The position numbers and the translations under genes were made by a program. A stretch of DNA of 37,705 bases, from contig NZ_CAUDZA010000024.1 in the NCBI RefSeq assembly GCF_958453765.1, forward strand, positions 1 to 37,705. Direction: 5' to 3'. This stretch comes from Phascolarctobacterium_A succinatutens_B. GTDB lineage: Bacteria > Bacillota > Negativicutes > Acidaminococcales > Acidaminococcaceae. Shown here in pieces: positions 1 through 7,307 of this stretch; positions within the stretch are counted from its first letter, which is position 1; each line of letters opens with the position of its first letter. A model generated the notes under the pieces. That model searched no databases. It was not told the origin of the DNA and saw only the letters and a program-made list of their open reading frames with translations.

Positions 1-55
1 AACAGATTCTAAATTCTGCTGCGTAATAAAAGTCTAACTTTTTGGGGTCACTACA
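1..55 (+). mobile_element. Probable right end of an IS3-family (IS150-like) insertion sequence
   Basis: Bases 32-55 (GTCTAACTTTTTGGGGTCACTACA, split here as GTCTAACTTTTT and GGGGTCACTACA) resemble the inverted complement of the TGTAGTGACCCC-type terminal repeats of IS3/IS150 elements, which end in CA. Just upstream, frame 3 reads Q-I-L-N-S-A-A-stop at 3-26, the short Ala-Ala tail often seen on IS150-type OrfB transposases. The rest of the element lies outside the window, so the call rests on one terminus and eight codons. Confidence 0.42.
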
Positions 56-101
56 ATTTGCTTAGCGAGGTATGGCTTTTCTGTTGCTTTAAGCGTTGCC
101 T

Positions 102-1049
102 TTACAGAACCTTTTGCAGCAGATTCAGTACGTTTTTATGGGTGATTTTTTCAACAGTGCTTGCACTGTATTTTTTAGAGAGATATTCATAAACCGCGCT
201 GTAATCCTGAACGCCGTGAAGGTTGTAGGGCGGATGGCTGATGCCGTCAAAGTCACTGCCGAATCCGATATGGTCATCATTGCCCATGAGGTTCAGCATA
301 TAGTCGATGTGACGGTAAATGCTTTCGATGCAGGCATCGTTGTAATCATGTTCCAGGAACTGGCCGGCAAAGGTAACACCAATCAGGCCGTCATTTTCTT
401 TAATTGCCAAAATCTGCTTGTCATCCAGGTTACGCGGATGCGGGCAGAGAGCTTTGGCGTTGGAGTGAGTAGCGATAATAGGCTTGCTGCTGGCTTCGAT
501 AACATCCCAGAAGCCTGCGGGTGCGATGTGGGAAACGTCAACCAGCATACCGAGCTTGTTCATTTCGGCAACTACTTGGCGGCCGAAAACGGTGAGACCG
601 CCGCCGCTGCTTTCTTCGTTGACACCATCAGCGATATCGTTGCGGTTGCTCCAGGTGAGTGTCATAGCGCGCACGCCTAAGGCGTAGAGGCAACGCAGTG
701 CTTCCAGACTGCCGTCGATAGCGCCGCCCTCTTCAATGGCGAGCAAAGTTGCAGCCTTGTGGTTGAGCACATCGGCAGCATCCTCTTTCGTGAGCACCTG
801 CAGCACGTCGATACCTTCTGCGTGAAGCTTCTTTACTTCCTGCAGGTATTTGTCCAGCAGCTGCAGGGTGTAGCGCAGGCCGCCGTAATAACGGAATTCG
901 TGTGTGGGTACGAAGATAGCACAGAATTGCAGACCGCCGCCGAGAGCGATTTGACGCTGAATGTCAAAATGCTGGTCATTTGCATAAAGGCTGGTGCCTT
1001 TCTTATATAATTCGGTTAGGGTGTCGCAGTGACAATCACAGATAAACAT
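102..1049 (-). CDS. Membrane dipeptidase family (peptidase M19, renal dipeptidase-like)
   Basis: A 315-residue metallopeptidase of the M19 amidohydrolase-fold family, which cleaves dipeptides, often with a D-residue or dehydro C-terminus, using two zinc ions. Visible zinc ligands are His7 and Asp9 in DCHCDT, the bridging Glu in AIEEGGAID (about residue 106), His in VSHIAPAGF, His in ATHSNAKALCPHPRN and Asp in GSDFDGI. Length matches bacterial members. No signal peptide is seen, so it is probably cytosolic despite the family name. The start has a good AAAGGAG site 8 bases upstream. It follows dcuC on the same strand with a hairpin between them, so cotranscription is possible but may be attenuated. 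Pairing with a dicarboxylate carrier suggests peptide and organic acid use, which is inference. Confidence 0.9.
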   Translation of the reverse strand: MFICDCHCDTLTELYKKGTSLYANDQHFDIQRQIALGGGLQFCAIFVPTHEFRYYGGLRYTLQLLDKYLQEVKKLHAEGIDVLQVLTKEDAADVLNHKAATLLAIEEGGAIDGSLEALRCLYALGVRAMTLTWSNRNDIADGVNEESSGGGLTVFGRQVVAEMNKLGMLVDVSHIAPAGFWDVIEASSKPIIATHSNAKALCPHPRNLDDKQILAIKENDGLIGVTFAGQFLEHDYNDACIESIYRHIDYMLNLMGNDDHIGFGSDFDGISHPPYNLHGVQDYSAVYEYLSKKYSASTVEKITHKNVLNLLQKVL

Positions 1050-1076
1050 AGAGAAAACTCCTTTCAGAATTTATTA

Positions 1077-1113
1077 AACCCCCGCGTTTCCCGAACGTGG
1101 AACAGCGGGGGTT
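1077..1113 (-). terminator. Hairpin between dcuC and the dipeptidase gene
   Basis: AACCCCCGC (1077-1085) pairs with GCGGGGGTT (1105-1113). On the minus strand the stem is followed by TTTAATAAATT, a weak U tract, so partial termination is more likely than a full stop. Confidence 0.6.
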
Positions 1114-1157
1114 ATAATACTGTAATTTTTTACTTAACAGTTAAAGGTACTTGCTTC

Positions 1158-2528
1158 TTACCAGCCGGTGTAGTAGTAGAAGAAGGTCATACCGATGGTA
1201 ACAATCATAGCGCCTGCCATGGGGATTGCGGTGCGTTTTACCAGATCAAAGGAGGAAACGCCGCCCATGCCGGAGGATACTACGATAACTGCGGTAATCG
1301 GGGAGCAGTTACGCATGATAGAAGCTGCGAAGTGCATCGGCAGCAGCATCAGTACCGGGTGCAGACCACTGTGGGCTGCAACTGCCGGAGTGAGTGCGGC
1401 AAATGCGAAGAAGGGAGCGTTACCGCTGCCCATAACAATTGCGGATACAGCGATAATTGCTACCATAACCAGCATCATAGCCATCGGGCCGAAGCCTAAG
1501 TTTTTACTGCCGTCGATAAGAGTGGTGATAGCACCCATGGATACGAGGCCCTTAGCAAAGGTCTGACCTGCTACAACCAGGGTAATAACGTTAGCCATTT
1601 GCATGCCTAAGCCATCGAAGAAGGTCTGAATATCGCCCAGAACCTTATGGCCGTCACGCCAACGGGCGTATTCGCAAATAACACCGATAGTCAGGCCGAT
1701 AAACATAGCCATAACGATATTCATCTTAATAGTGGTAATCCAGAGAGAGCTGAAGGAAAGAATCAATGCCAGAGGAATTACCGGCAGGATAGCGTACCAC
1801 ATCGGTGCATTATCTGCTTCTTCTTCAATTTTTTCAACTTGCATCGGCTGCACGATATGGCCGTCGCGTTTATCCATATATTTCTGAGTCAGGTAATGCA
1901 GAACGCCTACAACTACAAAGGCTACAGCAACGATAGGAACCTGATAATGGCTCCAGTAAACTACAGGGTCAACGCCTGCGGTTTCGGCGGAGAGGATGGT
2001 ACCGGTATCACTGGGGCTCCAGTCGAAGCAGAGAGTGGTTGCTACAGCAGCGGTTGCGGACAGACGGCTTACGCCTAAGCCTAACAGGATGGGGAACATG
2101 GTTACCATCAGCAGCATTGCCAGGCCGGAGGCACTGTTGATGCACAGGCCTATGAGCATGCCGATAATCCAGGTGCCGCTCATTACCAGATAGGGGGATT
2201 TTAAAGCCATCAACGGTTTGATGGTTAAACGTACTAAAGAGCGGGAAGCGCCGATTTTATCCATATATTTAGCAAAAGCGCCTACAGACATAATGTTCAG
2301 GCCAAGTTTGCCGACGTTAGAGCTGAAGGTTGCGCGGATAAATTCAAAGGCATCGAAAATTACGGAGCCTGTTGTTGCTTTAGCTCCTAAAATCTGGCTG
2401 TAACCCAGCATAGCAGCGATATACATCATGATAATACCGCCCATGAAGAGCACGGGCTGTGGCTTGTACTTTTTGTAAATCAAATAGCCAACCCAAAACG
2501 TTATAATTGCAGAAATAACAATACCCAA
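1158..2528 (-). CDS. dcuC: DcuC-family C4-dicarboxylate carrier
   Basis: A 456-residue polytopic inner-membrane protein of the DcuC family, which in anaerobes exchanges or effluxes succinate against fumarate or other C4-dicarboxylates. The chain is almost entirely hydrophobic helices, with a charged cytoplasmic loop near residues 215-240 (KRDGHIVQPMQVEKIEEE). Small-residue motifs typical of the family are visible, such as CFDWSPSDTGTILSAE and MGSGNAPFFAFAALTP. The start is a TTG at 2528 behind an AAAGGGA ribosome site; in-frame TGA codons just upstream rule out a longer form. A promoter at 2583-2612 drives it. The exact dicarboxylate and direction of transport cannot be read from sequence. 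Confidence 0.88.
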   Translation of the reverse strand: MGIVISAIITFWVGYLIYKKYKPQPVLFMGGIIMMYIAAMLGYSQILGAKATTGSVIFDAFEFIRATFSSNVGKLGLNIMSVGAFAKYMDKIGASRSLVRLTIKPLMALKSPYLVMSGTWIIGMLIGLCINSASGLAMLLMVTMFPILLGLGVSRLSATAAVATTLCFDWSPSDTGTILSAETAGVDPVVYWSHYQVPIVAVAFVVVGVLHYLTQKYMDKRDGHIVQPMQVEKIEEEADNAPMWYAILPVIPLALILSFSSLWITTIKMNIVMAMFIGLTIGVICEYARWRDGHKVLGDIQTFFDGLGMQMANVITLVVAGQTFAKGLVSMGAITTLIDGSKNLGFGPMAMMLVMVAIIAVSAIVMGSGNAPFFAFAALTPAVAAHSGLHPVLMLLPMHFAASIMRNCSPITAVIVVSSGMGGVSSFDLVKRTAIPMAGAMIVTIGMTFFYYYTGW

Positions 2529-2582
2529 TTTTCATCATCCCTTTCTCTTATGAATTTATTTTACAAAAATTTAGGCAATTCC

Positions 2583-2612
2583 ATTATAGCATAACTTTGT
2601 TGCATTAAGCAA
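2583..2612 (-). promoter_or_regulatory. Sigma-70-type promoter of dcuC with TTGC/GCAA dyad
   Basis: On the minus strand TTGCTT (2607-2612), an 18-base spacer and TATAAT (2583-2588) lie upstream of dcuC. The -35 begins the dyad TTGCTTAATGCAA. The same 13 bases sit at the -35 of the adhesin promoter at 35168. Confidence 0.7.
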
Positions 2613-2613
2613 T

Positions 2614-2663
2614 AAAAAAACCTGCAATATTCCCCGCGAAGGGGACAGAATGCAGGTTTTTTT
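2614..2663 (-). terminator. Rho-independent terminator after cbiK
   Basis: AACCTGCA pairs with TGCAGGTT, with an inner CCCC/GGGG stem around a GCGA loop. A/T runs on both sides mean it could work in either direction; on the minus strand it closes the cbiK transcript. Confidence 0.85.
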
Positions 2664-2682
2664 AGTTAATTATTAATAAATG

Positions 2683-3489
2683 TCAATCTTCTAAAGACAA
2701 AACGCGTAAAACATGTTGGATATAAATAGCCTGAATAGCTTTGGAACGGCCAAGACCGCACAGATGACCGGTTGTTTTGATGCCTAAAGCTTCAATCTGA
2801 GTCTTCCAACTGTCTTCCTCGTCGCTGTACATATCGTTGTTGGCGTGATCACCGGCAACAACCATCAGGGGATACATATGTACATGCTTGTATTTGCGCT
2901 CCTGCAGCTTTTCGAGAACCGCTTCAAAATTAGGAGTATCCTCTTCTTCTACGGTTCCTACAATAACAGGGAATTTCATAGAATCAAAGATTTCCTGCAG
3001 CTTAACATAGGTATAGCCATGTGCTTTGTTATTGTTGCGCGGAGTACCGTGGCCCATCAGGACTACACCTTCGCCTGGCGCTAAGGGAGGAACCTGAACG
3101 GCAATAGCTGCCGCTGCCAGCTTATAGTCCTCCTCGTTAACGATGAGAGGCTGGCTGATAATAATTTTTTGGAATTTAGCGGTAAATTTATCCTTGAGGC
3201 TGAGAATCTTCTGTTCGAATTCTTCGCCGTGCAGCAGATGTGTCGGCTGTAACACTACCTCTTCGTAGCCTGCGTCTGCCAACTTTTGCAGCACTGTTTC
3301 CGTATCGTCGATTTTAATACCGCGTTCAGCCAGACGTTTGCGGATAATTACGGAGGTAAAGGCACGGTACTGGTCATAGGCAGGGAAGGCTGCGGCCAAG
3401 GCCTGCTCAATGCCGCCGATATCGTGGGTTCTGGTTTCGTCGAAGGTGGAGCCGAAGCTGATAACCACCAGAGCTTTTTTGCTATCCAT
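2683..3489 (-). CDS. cbiK: Sirohydrochlorin cobaltochelatase CbiK, cytoplasmic form
   Basis: A 268-residue class II chelatase that inserts Co2+ into sirohydrochlorin (or the precorrin-2 stage) in the oxygen-independent cobalamin route. The CbiK signatures are clear: N-terminal ALVVISFGSTFDETR, the metal-binding His in VLMGHGTPR, the acidic VGTVEEEDTPNFE stretch and the second His in VAGDHANNDM. There is no signal peptide. Length is that of Salmonella-type CbiK. A GAGGTG ribosome site precedes the ATG. It lies 111 bases downstream of an exported paralogue on the same strand, with a terminator between them, so the two may be expressed at different levels. No other cobalamin gene is present, and the upstream stretch is too short for a B12 riboswitch. 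Confidence 0.92.
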   Translation of the reverse strand: MDSKKALVVISFGSTFDETRTHDIGGIEQALAAAFPAYDQYRAFTSVIIRKRLAERGIKIDDTETVLQKLADAGYEEVVLQPTHLLHGEEFEQKILSLKDKFTAKFQKIIISQPLIVNEEDYKLAAAAIAVQVPPLAPGEGVVLMGHGTPRNNNKAHGYTYVKLQEIFDSMKFPVIVGTVEEEDTPNFEAVLEKLQERKYKHVHMYPLMVVAGDHANNDMYSDEEDSWKTQIEALGIKTTGHLCGLGRSKAIQAIYIQHVLRVLSLED

Positions 3490-3526
3490 TTATAGCACCT
3501 CTTCTTCCTGAATTAAATTATATTAT

Positions 3527-3562
3527 AAAAATACTCTCCGCCCTGAAAAGCGGACGGAGAGT
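3527..3562 (-). terminator. Terminator between the two cbiK genes
   Basis: ACTCTCCG (3533-3540) pairs with CGGAGAGT (3555-3562), followed on the minus strand by ATTTTTA. It closes the exported-chelatase transcript upstream of cytoplasmic cbiK. Confidence 0.75.
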
Positions 3563-3600
3563 AAAAAGGTGTGAAAGAAATGAATTACTTGTTAATTAAA

Positions 3601-4593
3601 TTATTTAGCTTCCAGAGCATCCCAAGAATCGTTTGCTCTTTCAACAAACAGTTTTTGTACTGCTGCGTTTTCGCCCAGGCCGTGGATATAGGTGTTAACC
3701 TTGAAGCCTTCTGCTTCCAGTTGAGATTTAAAGGAATCAGGCTCGTCACCAGCCATATCGTTATTAGCATGGTCGCCTGCAACCATCATCAGAGGCATCA
3801 GAGTTACGTTCTTAATGCCTTTAGCTTTCAGTTGCGGAGTAACGGTGTCCAGATGCGGCCAGCCTTCTACGGAGAAGATGTAAGCGTTGGTGTAGCCAAG
3901 CTCATTCAGACGGTCTTGCATTACTGCATAGTAAGCATTGGACGGATGCGGAGTACCATGAGCCATGATCAGAACAGCATCTTTTTTGCCGAGTTTCGGG
4001 AATTGAGTAGAAACTGCTTTCATGGTTTCGGTAATATCGTCAGCTTGGCCTTCCTGACCTTGCCAGTACATCAGCGGAGTACCGAAGGTCATTTTCTTGA
4101 AGTCGTTTTTGTGCAGGTTATAAACTGCATCTTTGTATGCATATTCCATGCCCGGAATAATATCCAGAGAGGTCAGAGCAACACGGGTGTAACCTTCAGC
4201 TTTCAGTTGAGCCAGAGCTTGTTCAGGTGTCGGGATGGTGAGACCTTCATGAGCTTTGATACGGTCAATAATAATATGAGAGGTGAAAGCGGTAACTACT
4301 TTTACACCGGGATGAGCAGCTTTAATAGCGTCTACAGTTGCTTCAATAGTTTTAGCACGGCTGTCTTTAAAGGTGGTACCGAAGCTCATAACAACGATAG
4401 CGTCTTTGTCAGGCAGGTTTGCCAGAGCAGGATTTACATTGGTTTTAACGCCGATTTGGGATGCCATAAGCAGAGCCGGGGTAGCGTCTTTAACTTCGTC
4501 GTTCAGTTGGTATGCGGCATGGCTGGTAGCAGCAAAGCCTAAGAGGGCAGCGCAAGTCATAGATGCAACAGCAAATTTTTTCAGACTTTTCAT
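3601..4593 (-). CDS. cbiK: Exported (periplasmic) CbiK-family chelatase
   Basis: A 330-residue CbiK paralogue with a Sec signal peptide (MKSLKKFAVASMTCAALLGF, cleavage likely after ATSHA), so the enzyme should act outside the cytoplasmic membrane. The class II chelatase fold and metal-binding residues are kept: AIVVMSFGTTFKDSR, His in LIMAHGTPHPSN, VEGWPHLDTV and His in VAGDHANNDMAGDE. Desulfovibrio vulgaris is the known precedent for a cytoplasmic plus periplasmic CbiK pair; its periplasmic form binds haem and has been discussed in metal or haem handling rather than B12 synthesis. A strong AAAGGAG site supports the start. It has its own promoter and a palindrome upstream that would suit a metal regulator. 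The physiological substrate here is unknown. Confidence 0.88.
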   Translation of the reverse strand: MKSLKKFAVASMTCAALLGFAATSHAAYQLNDEVKDATPALLMASQIGVKTNVNPALANLPDKDAIVVMSFGTTFKDSRAKTIEATVDAIKAAHPGVKVVTAFTSHIIIDRIKAHEGLTIPTPEQALAQLKAEGYTRVALTSLDIIPGMEYAYKDAVYNLHKNDFKKMTFGTPLMYWQGQEGQADDITETMKAVSTQFPKLGKKDAVLIMAHGTPHPSNAYYAVMQDRLNELGYTNAYIFSVEGWPHLDTVTPQLKAKGIKNVTLMPLMMVAGDHANNDMAGDEPDSFKSQLEAEGFKVNTYIHGLGENAAVQKLFVERANDSWDALEAK

Positions 4594-4668
4594 TTTGAAA
4601 ACACTCCTTTTGAATTCATAATCATCAAAAATATGTAGAAGGTTGTTTTATAAACCTTACTTCTTTGT

Positions 4669-4696
4669 ATTATATCACTTATAGTTGGTATGTCAA
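4669..4696 (-). promoter_or_regulatory. Promoter of the exported chelatase gene
   Basis: Consensus TTGACA (minus strand, 4691-4696), 16-base spacer, consensus TATAAT (4669-4674), about 75 bases before the ATG. Confidence 0.85.
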
Positions 4697-4701
4697 CAAA
4701 A

Positions 4702-4721
4702 ATAATAAGAATTGCTATTAT
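4702..4721. promoter_or_regulatory. Near-palindromic operator candidate
   Basis: ATAATAAGAATTGCTATTAT is a 20-base imperfect palindrome (16 of 20 positions symmetric) directly upstream of the -35 element. Its A/T pattern with a central AATT recalls Fur-type boxes, though it does not match the Fur or DtxR consensus closely. Confidence 0.4.
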
Positions 4722-4732
4722 GCAGTTGTGGC

Positions 4733-4764
4733 AAAAAAACAGACTGCTGTTATCAGCAGTCTGT
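4733..4764 (-). terminator. Terminator after the exported-protein gene
   Basis: An 11-bp perfect stem, ACAGACTGCTG with CAGCAGTCTGT, loop TTAT, followed by a run of seven T on the minus strand. It ends the regulator/exported-protein transcript. Confidence 0.9.
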
Positions 4765-4771
4765 TGCAGTA

Positions 4772-5428
4772 TTATTTCCTGAAGATTTTTTTGAAGCAGT
4801 CCTTCAGAGAACGGTTAAGCATGCCGTCTGCTGGGTCGTTTTCGTATTCACGGTTGCGGCTGTCGCTGAAGGAGGCCACAAGCGTGCCGTCTTCCATATC
4901 ATAGAAGTTATAAATCAGGCTTAGCTGCGCATAAGGATGAAAGCTTTCCGGTACCCAGCGCTGCCGGATAACATCCTCCGTCCAGTAGTGGATCTTGCCG
5001 TCTTTGTCATAATAGTAATGTCTTTCCTGAGTAGTGTAATCCTCAAAATGACCGGGAACGGCAACTACACTGTAGCCGCAATGATTAACGATAATGCGCA
5101 TTTCCAAATCTCGGGGGGCCAAGGCTTTACGGCCGGTATTATTATCATTGTGATACTCAGGCAGCGGCTTTTGCGTTTCATCTGTAGCAATCAGTTTTTG
5201 TTTGCCGGCAGCCTGCAAAACAGCGGCAAGTACTTTGGTTTCGGCATTTTCGTCCGATTTGAAATAGCGTGCGGGCTTTCCTTCCAGATTATCAATCTTG
5301 GTGATATGAATTTCTTTGACTGTACGCAGATTGTAATCAGGATGCTTATAGGGCTGATTTGCGGAGCAGGAAATGCTGACGCAGAGCAGCATAATGAATG
5401 TAAGCAGGGAAAAGACTGATTTTTTCAT
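4772..5428 (-). CDS. Exported protein of unknown function
   Basis: A 218-residue protein I do not recognise. It has an N-terminal export signal (Lys-Lys then a hydrophobic core to about residue 20). Cleavage could be at Cys21 as an atypical lipoprotein (VSISC) or after CSA at residue 23. The mature part is polar, with many Tyr and His, including RHYYYDKDGKIHYWTED, NFYDMEDGTLVASFSDS and an Arg/Lys-rich tail. Two further Cys occur (NHCGYSV and LKDCFKK). It sits 28 bases downstream of the metal regulator and shares its transcript, so a role in metal or envelope homeostasis is possible, as inference only. The AGAGGT ribosome site fits the chosen start. Confidence 0.72.
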   Translation of the reverse strand: MKKSVFSLLTFIMLLCVSISCSANQPYKHPDYNLRTVKEIHITKIDNLEGKPARYFKSDENAETKVLAAVLQAAGKQKLIATDETQKPLPEYHNDNNTGRKALAPRDLEMRIIVNHCGYSVVAVPGHFEDYTTQERHYYYDKDGKIHYWTEDVIRQRWVPESFHPYAQLSLIYNFYDMEDGTLVASFSDSRNREYENDPADGMLNRSLKDCFKKIFRK

Positions 5429-5456
5429 AGCGGACCTCTTGAAAACTTATAGCAAA

Positions 5457-5822
5457 TTAATCCTTCAGCATGCCCTTAATGCCTGCAAAGGTTTCCGGGC
5501 TGATAATATGCTCGATGCGGCAGGCATCCTTTTCCGCAATTTCCTCGTCCACGCCCAAAATCTCGTTGATAAAACGGGTGAGGGTTACATGACGGTCGTA
5601 GACGGCAGCGGCTTTTTTCTGACCGTCCTTGGTAAGCAGGATGCGTCCGTCCGGCTCCATAATAATGTAGTTATCACGTTTGAGAATGCTCATAGCGCGG
5701 CTGACGCTGGCTTTTGTGAAATTCATTTCTTCCGCAATGTCGATAGAACGTACGCTGCCATTGCGTTTTGTCAGAACTAAGATAGTTTCCAAGTAATTTT
5801 CTCCGGATTCCAACAGTGACAT
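5457..5822 (-). CDS. DtxR/MntR-family metal-dependent transcriptional regulator
   Basis: A 121-residue repressor-type protein with an N-terminal winged helix (IDIAEEMNFTKASVSRAMSIL as recognition region, wing near DGRILLT) and a short dimerisation domain. Metal-site residues by alignment with MntR and DtxR are Asn9, where MntR has Asp8 and DtxR has Met10, then Glu12, His in DRHVTL, and Cys-Glu-His in ACRIEH, the DtxR-like version of that site. The metal could therefore be Fe or Mn. The reading frame extends 25 codons further upstream, but GGAGG eight bases before ATG 5822 marks the start. It is the first gene of an operon with the exported protein downstream and is divergent from the methyltransferase gene. 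Confidence 0.88.
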   Translation of the reverse strand: MSLLESGENYLETILVLTKRNGSVRSIDIAEEMNFTKASVSRAMSILKRDNYIIMEPDGRILLTKDGQKKAAAVYDRHVTLTRFINEILGVDEEIAEKDACRIEHIISPETFAGIKGMLKD

Positions 5823-5868
5823 TTTTATAACCTCCATCAGTATTAGATGTAACATTTCGATTACTCTT

Positions 5869-5897
5869 ATTTTAACACATTTAGTTCTTAACGTCAC
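5869..5897 (-). promoter_or_regulatory. Extended -10 promoter of the metal regulator gene
   Basis: Minus strand GTGACG (5892-5897), 17-base spacer, TAAAAT (5869-5874) preceded by TGT, which makes an extended -10 element. No clear DtxR box was found here. Confidence 0.5.
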
Positions 5898-5993
5898 TAG
5901 CTAAGATAGTGTATAATAAAAATCGAACAAAATAGTCAAATGGGTAAGCTATAGCTATCTGAAATAGAGGATTAGACGGAAAGAGGTAGTGCT

Positions 5994-7079
5994 ATGTTAA
6001 ATTTTATGCAGGAAAAATTAAGTGTCTGGGAGCTTTTGCGACGGACGGAAAAACCGATAGTGCTTTATGGTATGGGTAACGGTGCGGATAAGATTATTGA
6101 TTGGTGCGAAGAAAACGGTGTGCGGGTGCAGGGCGTGTTTGCCAGTGACGAGTTCGTCCGCGGTCAGCAGTTTCGTGGCTTTATGGTAGAACGCTATGAT
6201 GTGCTGCGTGCGCGTTTGGGCAATGACCTTTTGGTTGTCATTGCCTTTGCCAGCGAAAGACCGGAGGTGCTGGAGCGTTTTGCACAGCTGGCTGCCGAGC
6301 AGGAGGTGGTGGCGCCGCATCTGCCGCTTTTTGACGAAGAAGAAACTGTAAATGCATCCTGGCTGCAGCTTTACGAAGAACAGCTGACACAGGTTTATGA
6401 CAGGCTGGCGGATGAACAGTCGCGCAGAGTTTTTGCCGCTACGCTTAACTATAAACTTAGCGGCAAGATAAGCTATCTTTTTGACTGTGAAACGCAGCGT
6501 GAGGAGGATATCAGAACGTTGCTTGCGCCGACGGCTAACGAGGTATATATGGATCTTGGTGCCTATAACGGTGATACCATACAGGAGCTGGGACGTCTGA
6601 CTGACTGGCAATGGCGCGAGGTGCTGGCGGTAGAGCCGGACCGCCGTAACTGCCGTAAGCTGCGCCTGCTGGCCGATGAGCTGGCGGCGAAGGGACTGAA
6701 CGCCGAGGTGCATGAGGCAGGCATCTGGAGCGAGCAGGGTGAGCTGGGCTTTAGCGACAGCGGTGGCAGACAGTCTACGTTTATCGGTGCCGAAAAGAAA
6801 ACCGTGCCGGTGACGACGATTGATACTGTAGCGGCGGGACGCCCGGTGACGATGATTAAGATGGATGTCGAGGGAGCGGAGGTGCAGGCTGTTGCCGGTG
6901 GCAGGCAGACTATTGGCAAATGTAAGCCGAAGCTGTTTGTGGCAGCCTATCATTATGATGTTGATTTATTCCGTCTGCCGCTGCTTTTATGGGAGCTGGT
7001 GCCGGAGTATAAGATTTATTTACGTAAGCATCCTTATGTCCCAGCATGGGAATTGAACTTTATTTGTATCGGACAATGA
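5994..7079 (+). CDS. FkbM-family SAM-dependent methyltransferase
   Basis: A 361-residue two-part protein. Residues 20-110 form a Rossmann-like region beginning VLYGMGNGADKII, of the type seen before FkbM domains in glycan-modifying proteins. Residues 175-355 are the FkbM methyltransferase: EVYMDLGAYNGDTI is the SAM-binding motif, followed by VLAVEPDRRNCRKL, VPVTTIDTV and IKMDVEGAEVQAV. Members methylate hydroxyl groups on sugars or polyketides, and the acceptor here is unknown. It stands alone with no glycosyltransferases nearby. GAGGTAG precedes the ATG. A TATAAT at 5912-5917 with a poor -35 is the likely promoter, back to back with that of the metal regulator. Confidence 0.85.
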   Translation: MLNFMQEKLSVWELLRRTEKPIVLYGMGNGADKIIDWCEENGVRVQGVFASDEFVRGQQFRGFMVERYDVLRARLGNDLLVVIAFASERPEVLERFAQLAAEQEVVAPHLPLFDEEETVNASWLQLYEEQLTQVYDRLADEQSRRVFAATLNYKLSGKISYLFDCETQREEDIRTLLAPTANEVYMDLGAYNGDTIQELGRLTDWQWREVLAVEPDRRNCRKLRLLADELAAKGLNAEVHEAGIWSEQGELGFSDSGGRQSTFIGAEKKTVPVTTIDTVAAGRPVTMIKMDVEGAEVQAVAGGRQTIGKCKPKLFVAAYHYDVDLFRLPLLLWELVPEYKIYLRKHPYVPAWELNFICIGQ

Positions 7080-7091
7080 TGGGACGATAAA

Positions 7092-7272
7092 TGTCCACAT
7101 AGGACAAAAAACGTCAAATGTAATATGGTGGTGGAATGTCCGTTTTATAAATGTCAAAGTGACACAAAAAGTTAAATATTTGCAAAATTAATGTAAAGTG
7201 TAAGCAGGTAAAAAACGGCCTGCAGCGAATTTATCAAATATGGGTGTAGAATGGAACACGCTAAAATATAAT
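7092..7272 (+). promoter_or_regulatory. Control region of the ABC importer with TGTC/GACA dyads
   Basis: Two inverted repeats precede the binding-protein gene: TGTCC-N5-GGACA at 7092-7106 and TGTCA-AAG-TGACA at 7152-7164, with a further ATGTCC half site at about 7135. A TATAAT at 7267-7272 has no good -35 (GTGTAG), which fits a promoter that depends on an activator. The whole gap is 228 bases. Confidence 0.45.
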
Positions 7273-7307
7273 TTTCAACGACGATGCAAAAAAAGGAGTG
7301 TATGTGA

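Noticed and set aside
3490..4668. Cobalamin riboswitch controlling either cbiK gene
   Set aside because: The leaders are at most about 110 bases, and no B12-box-like sequence was found.
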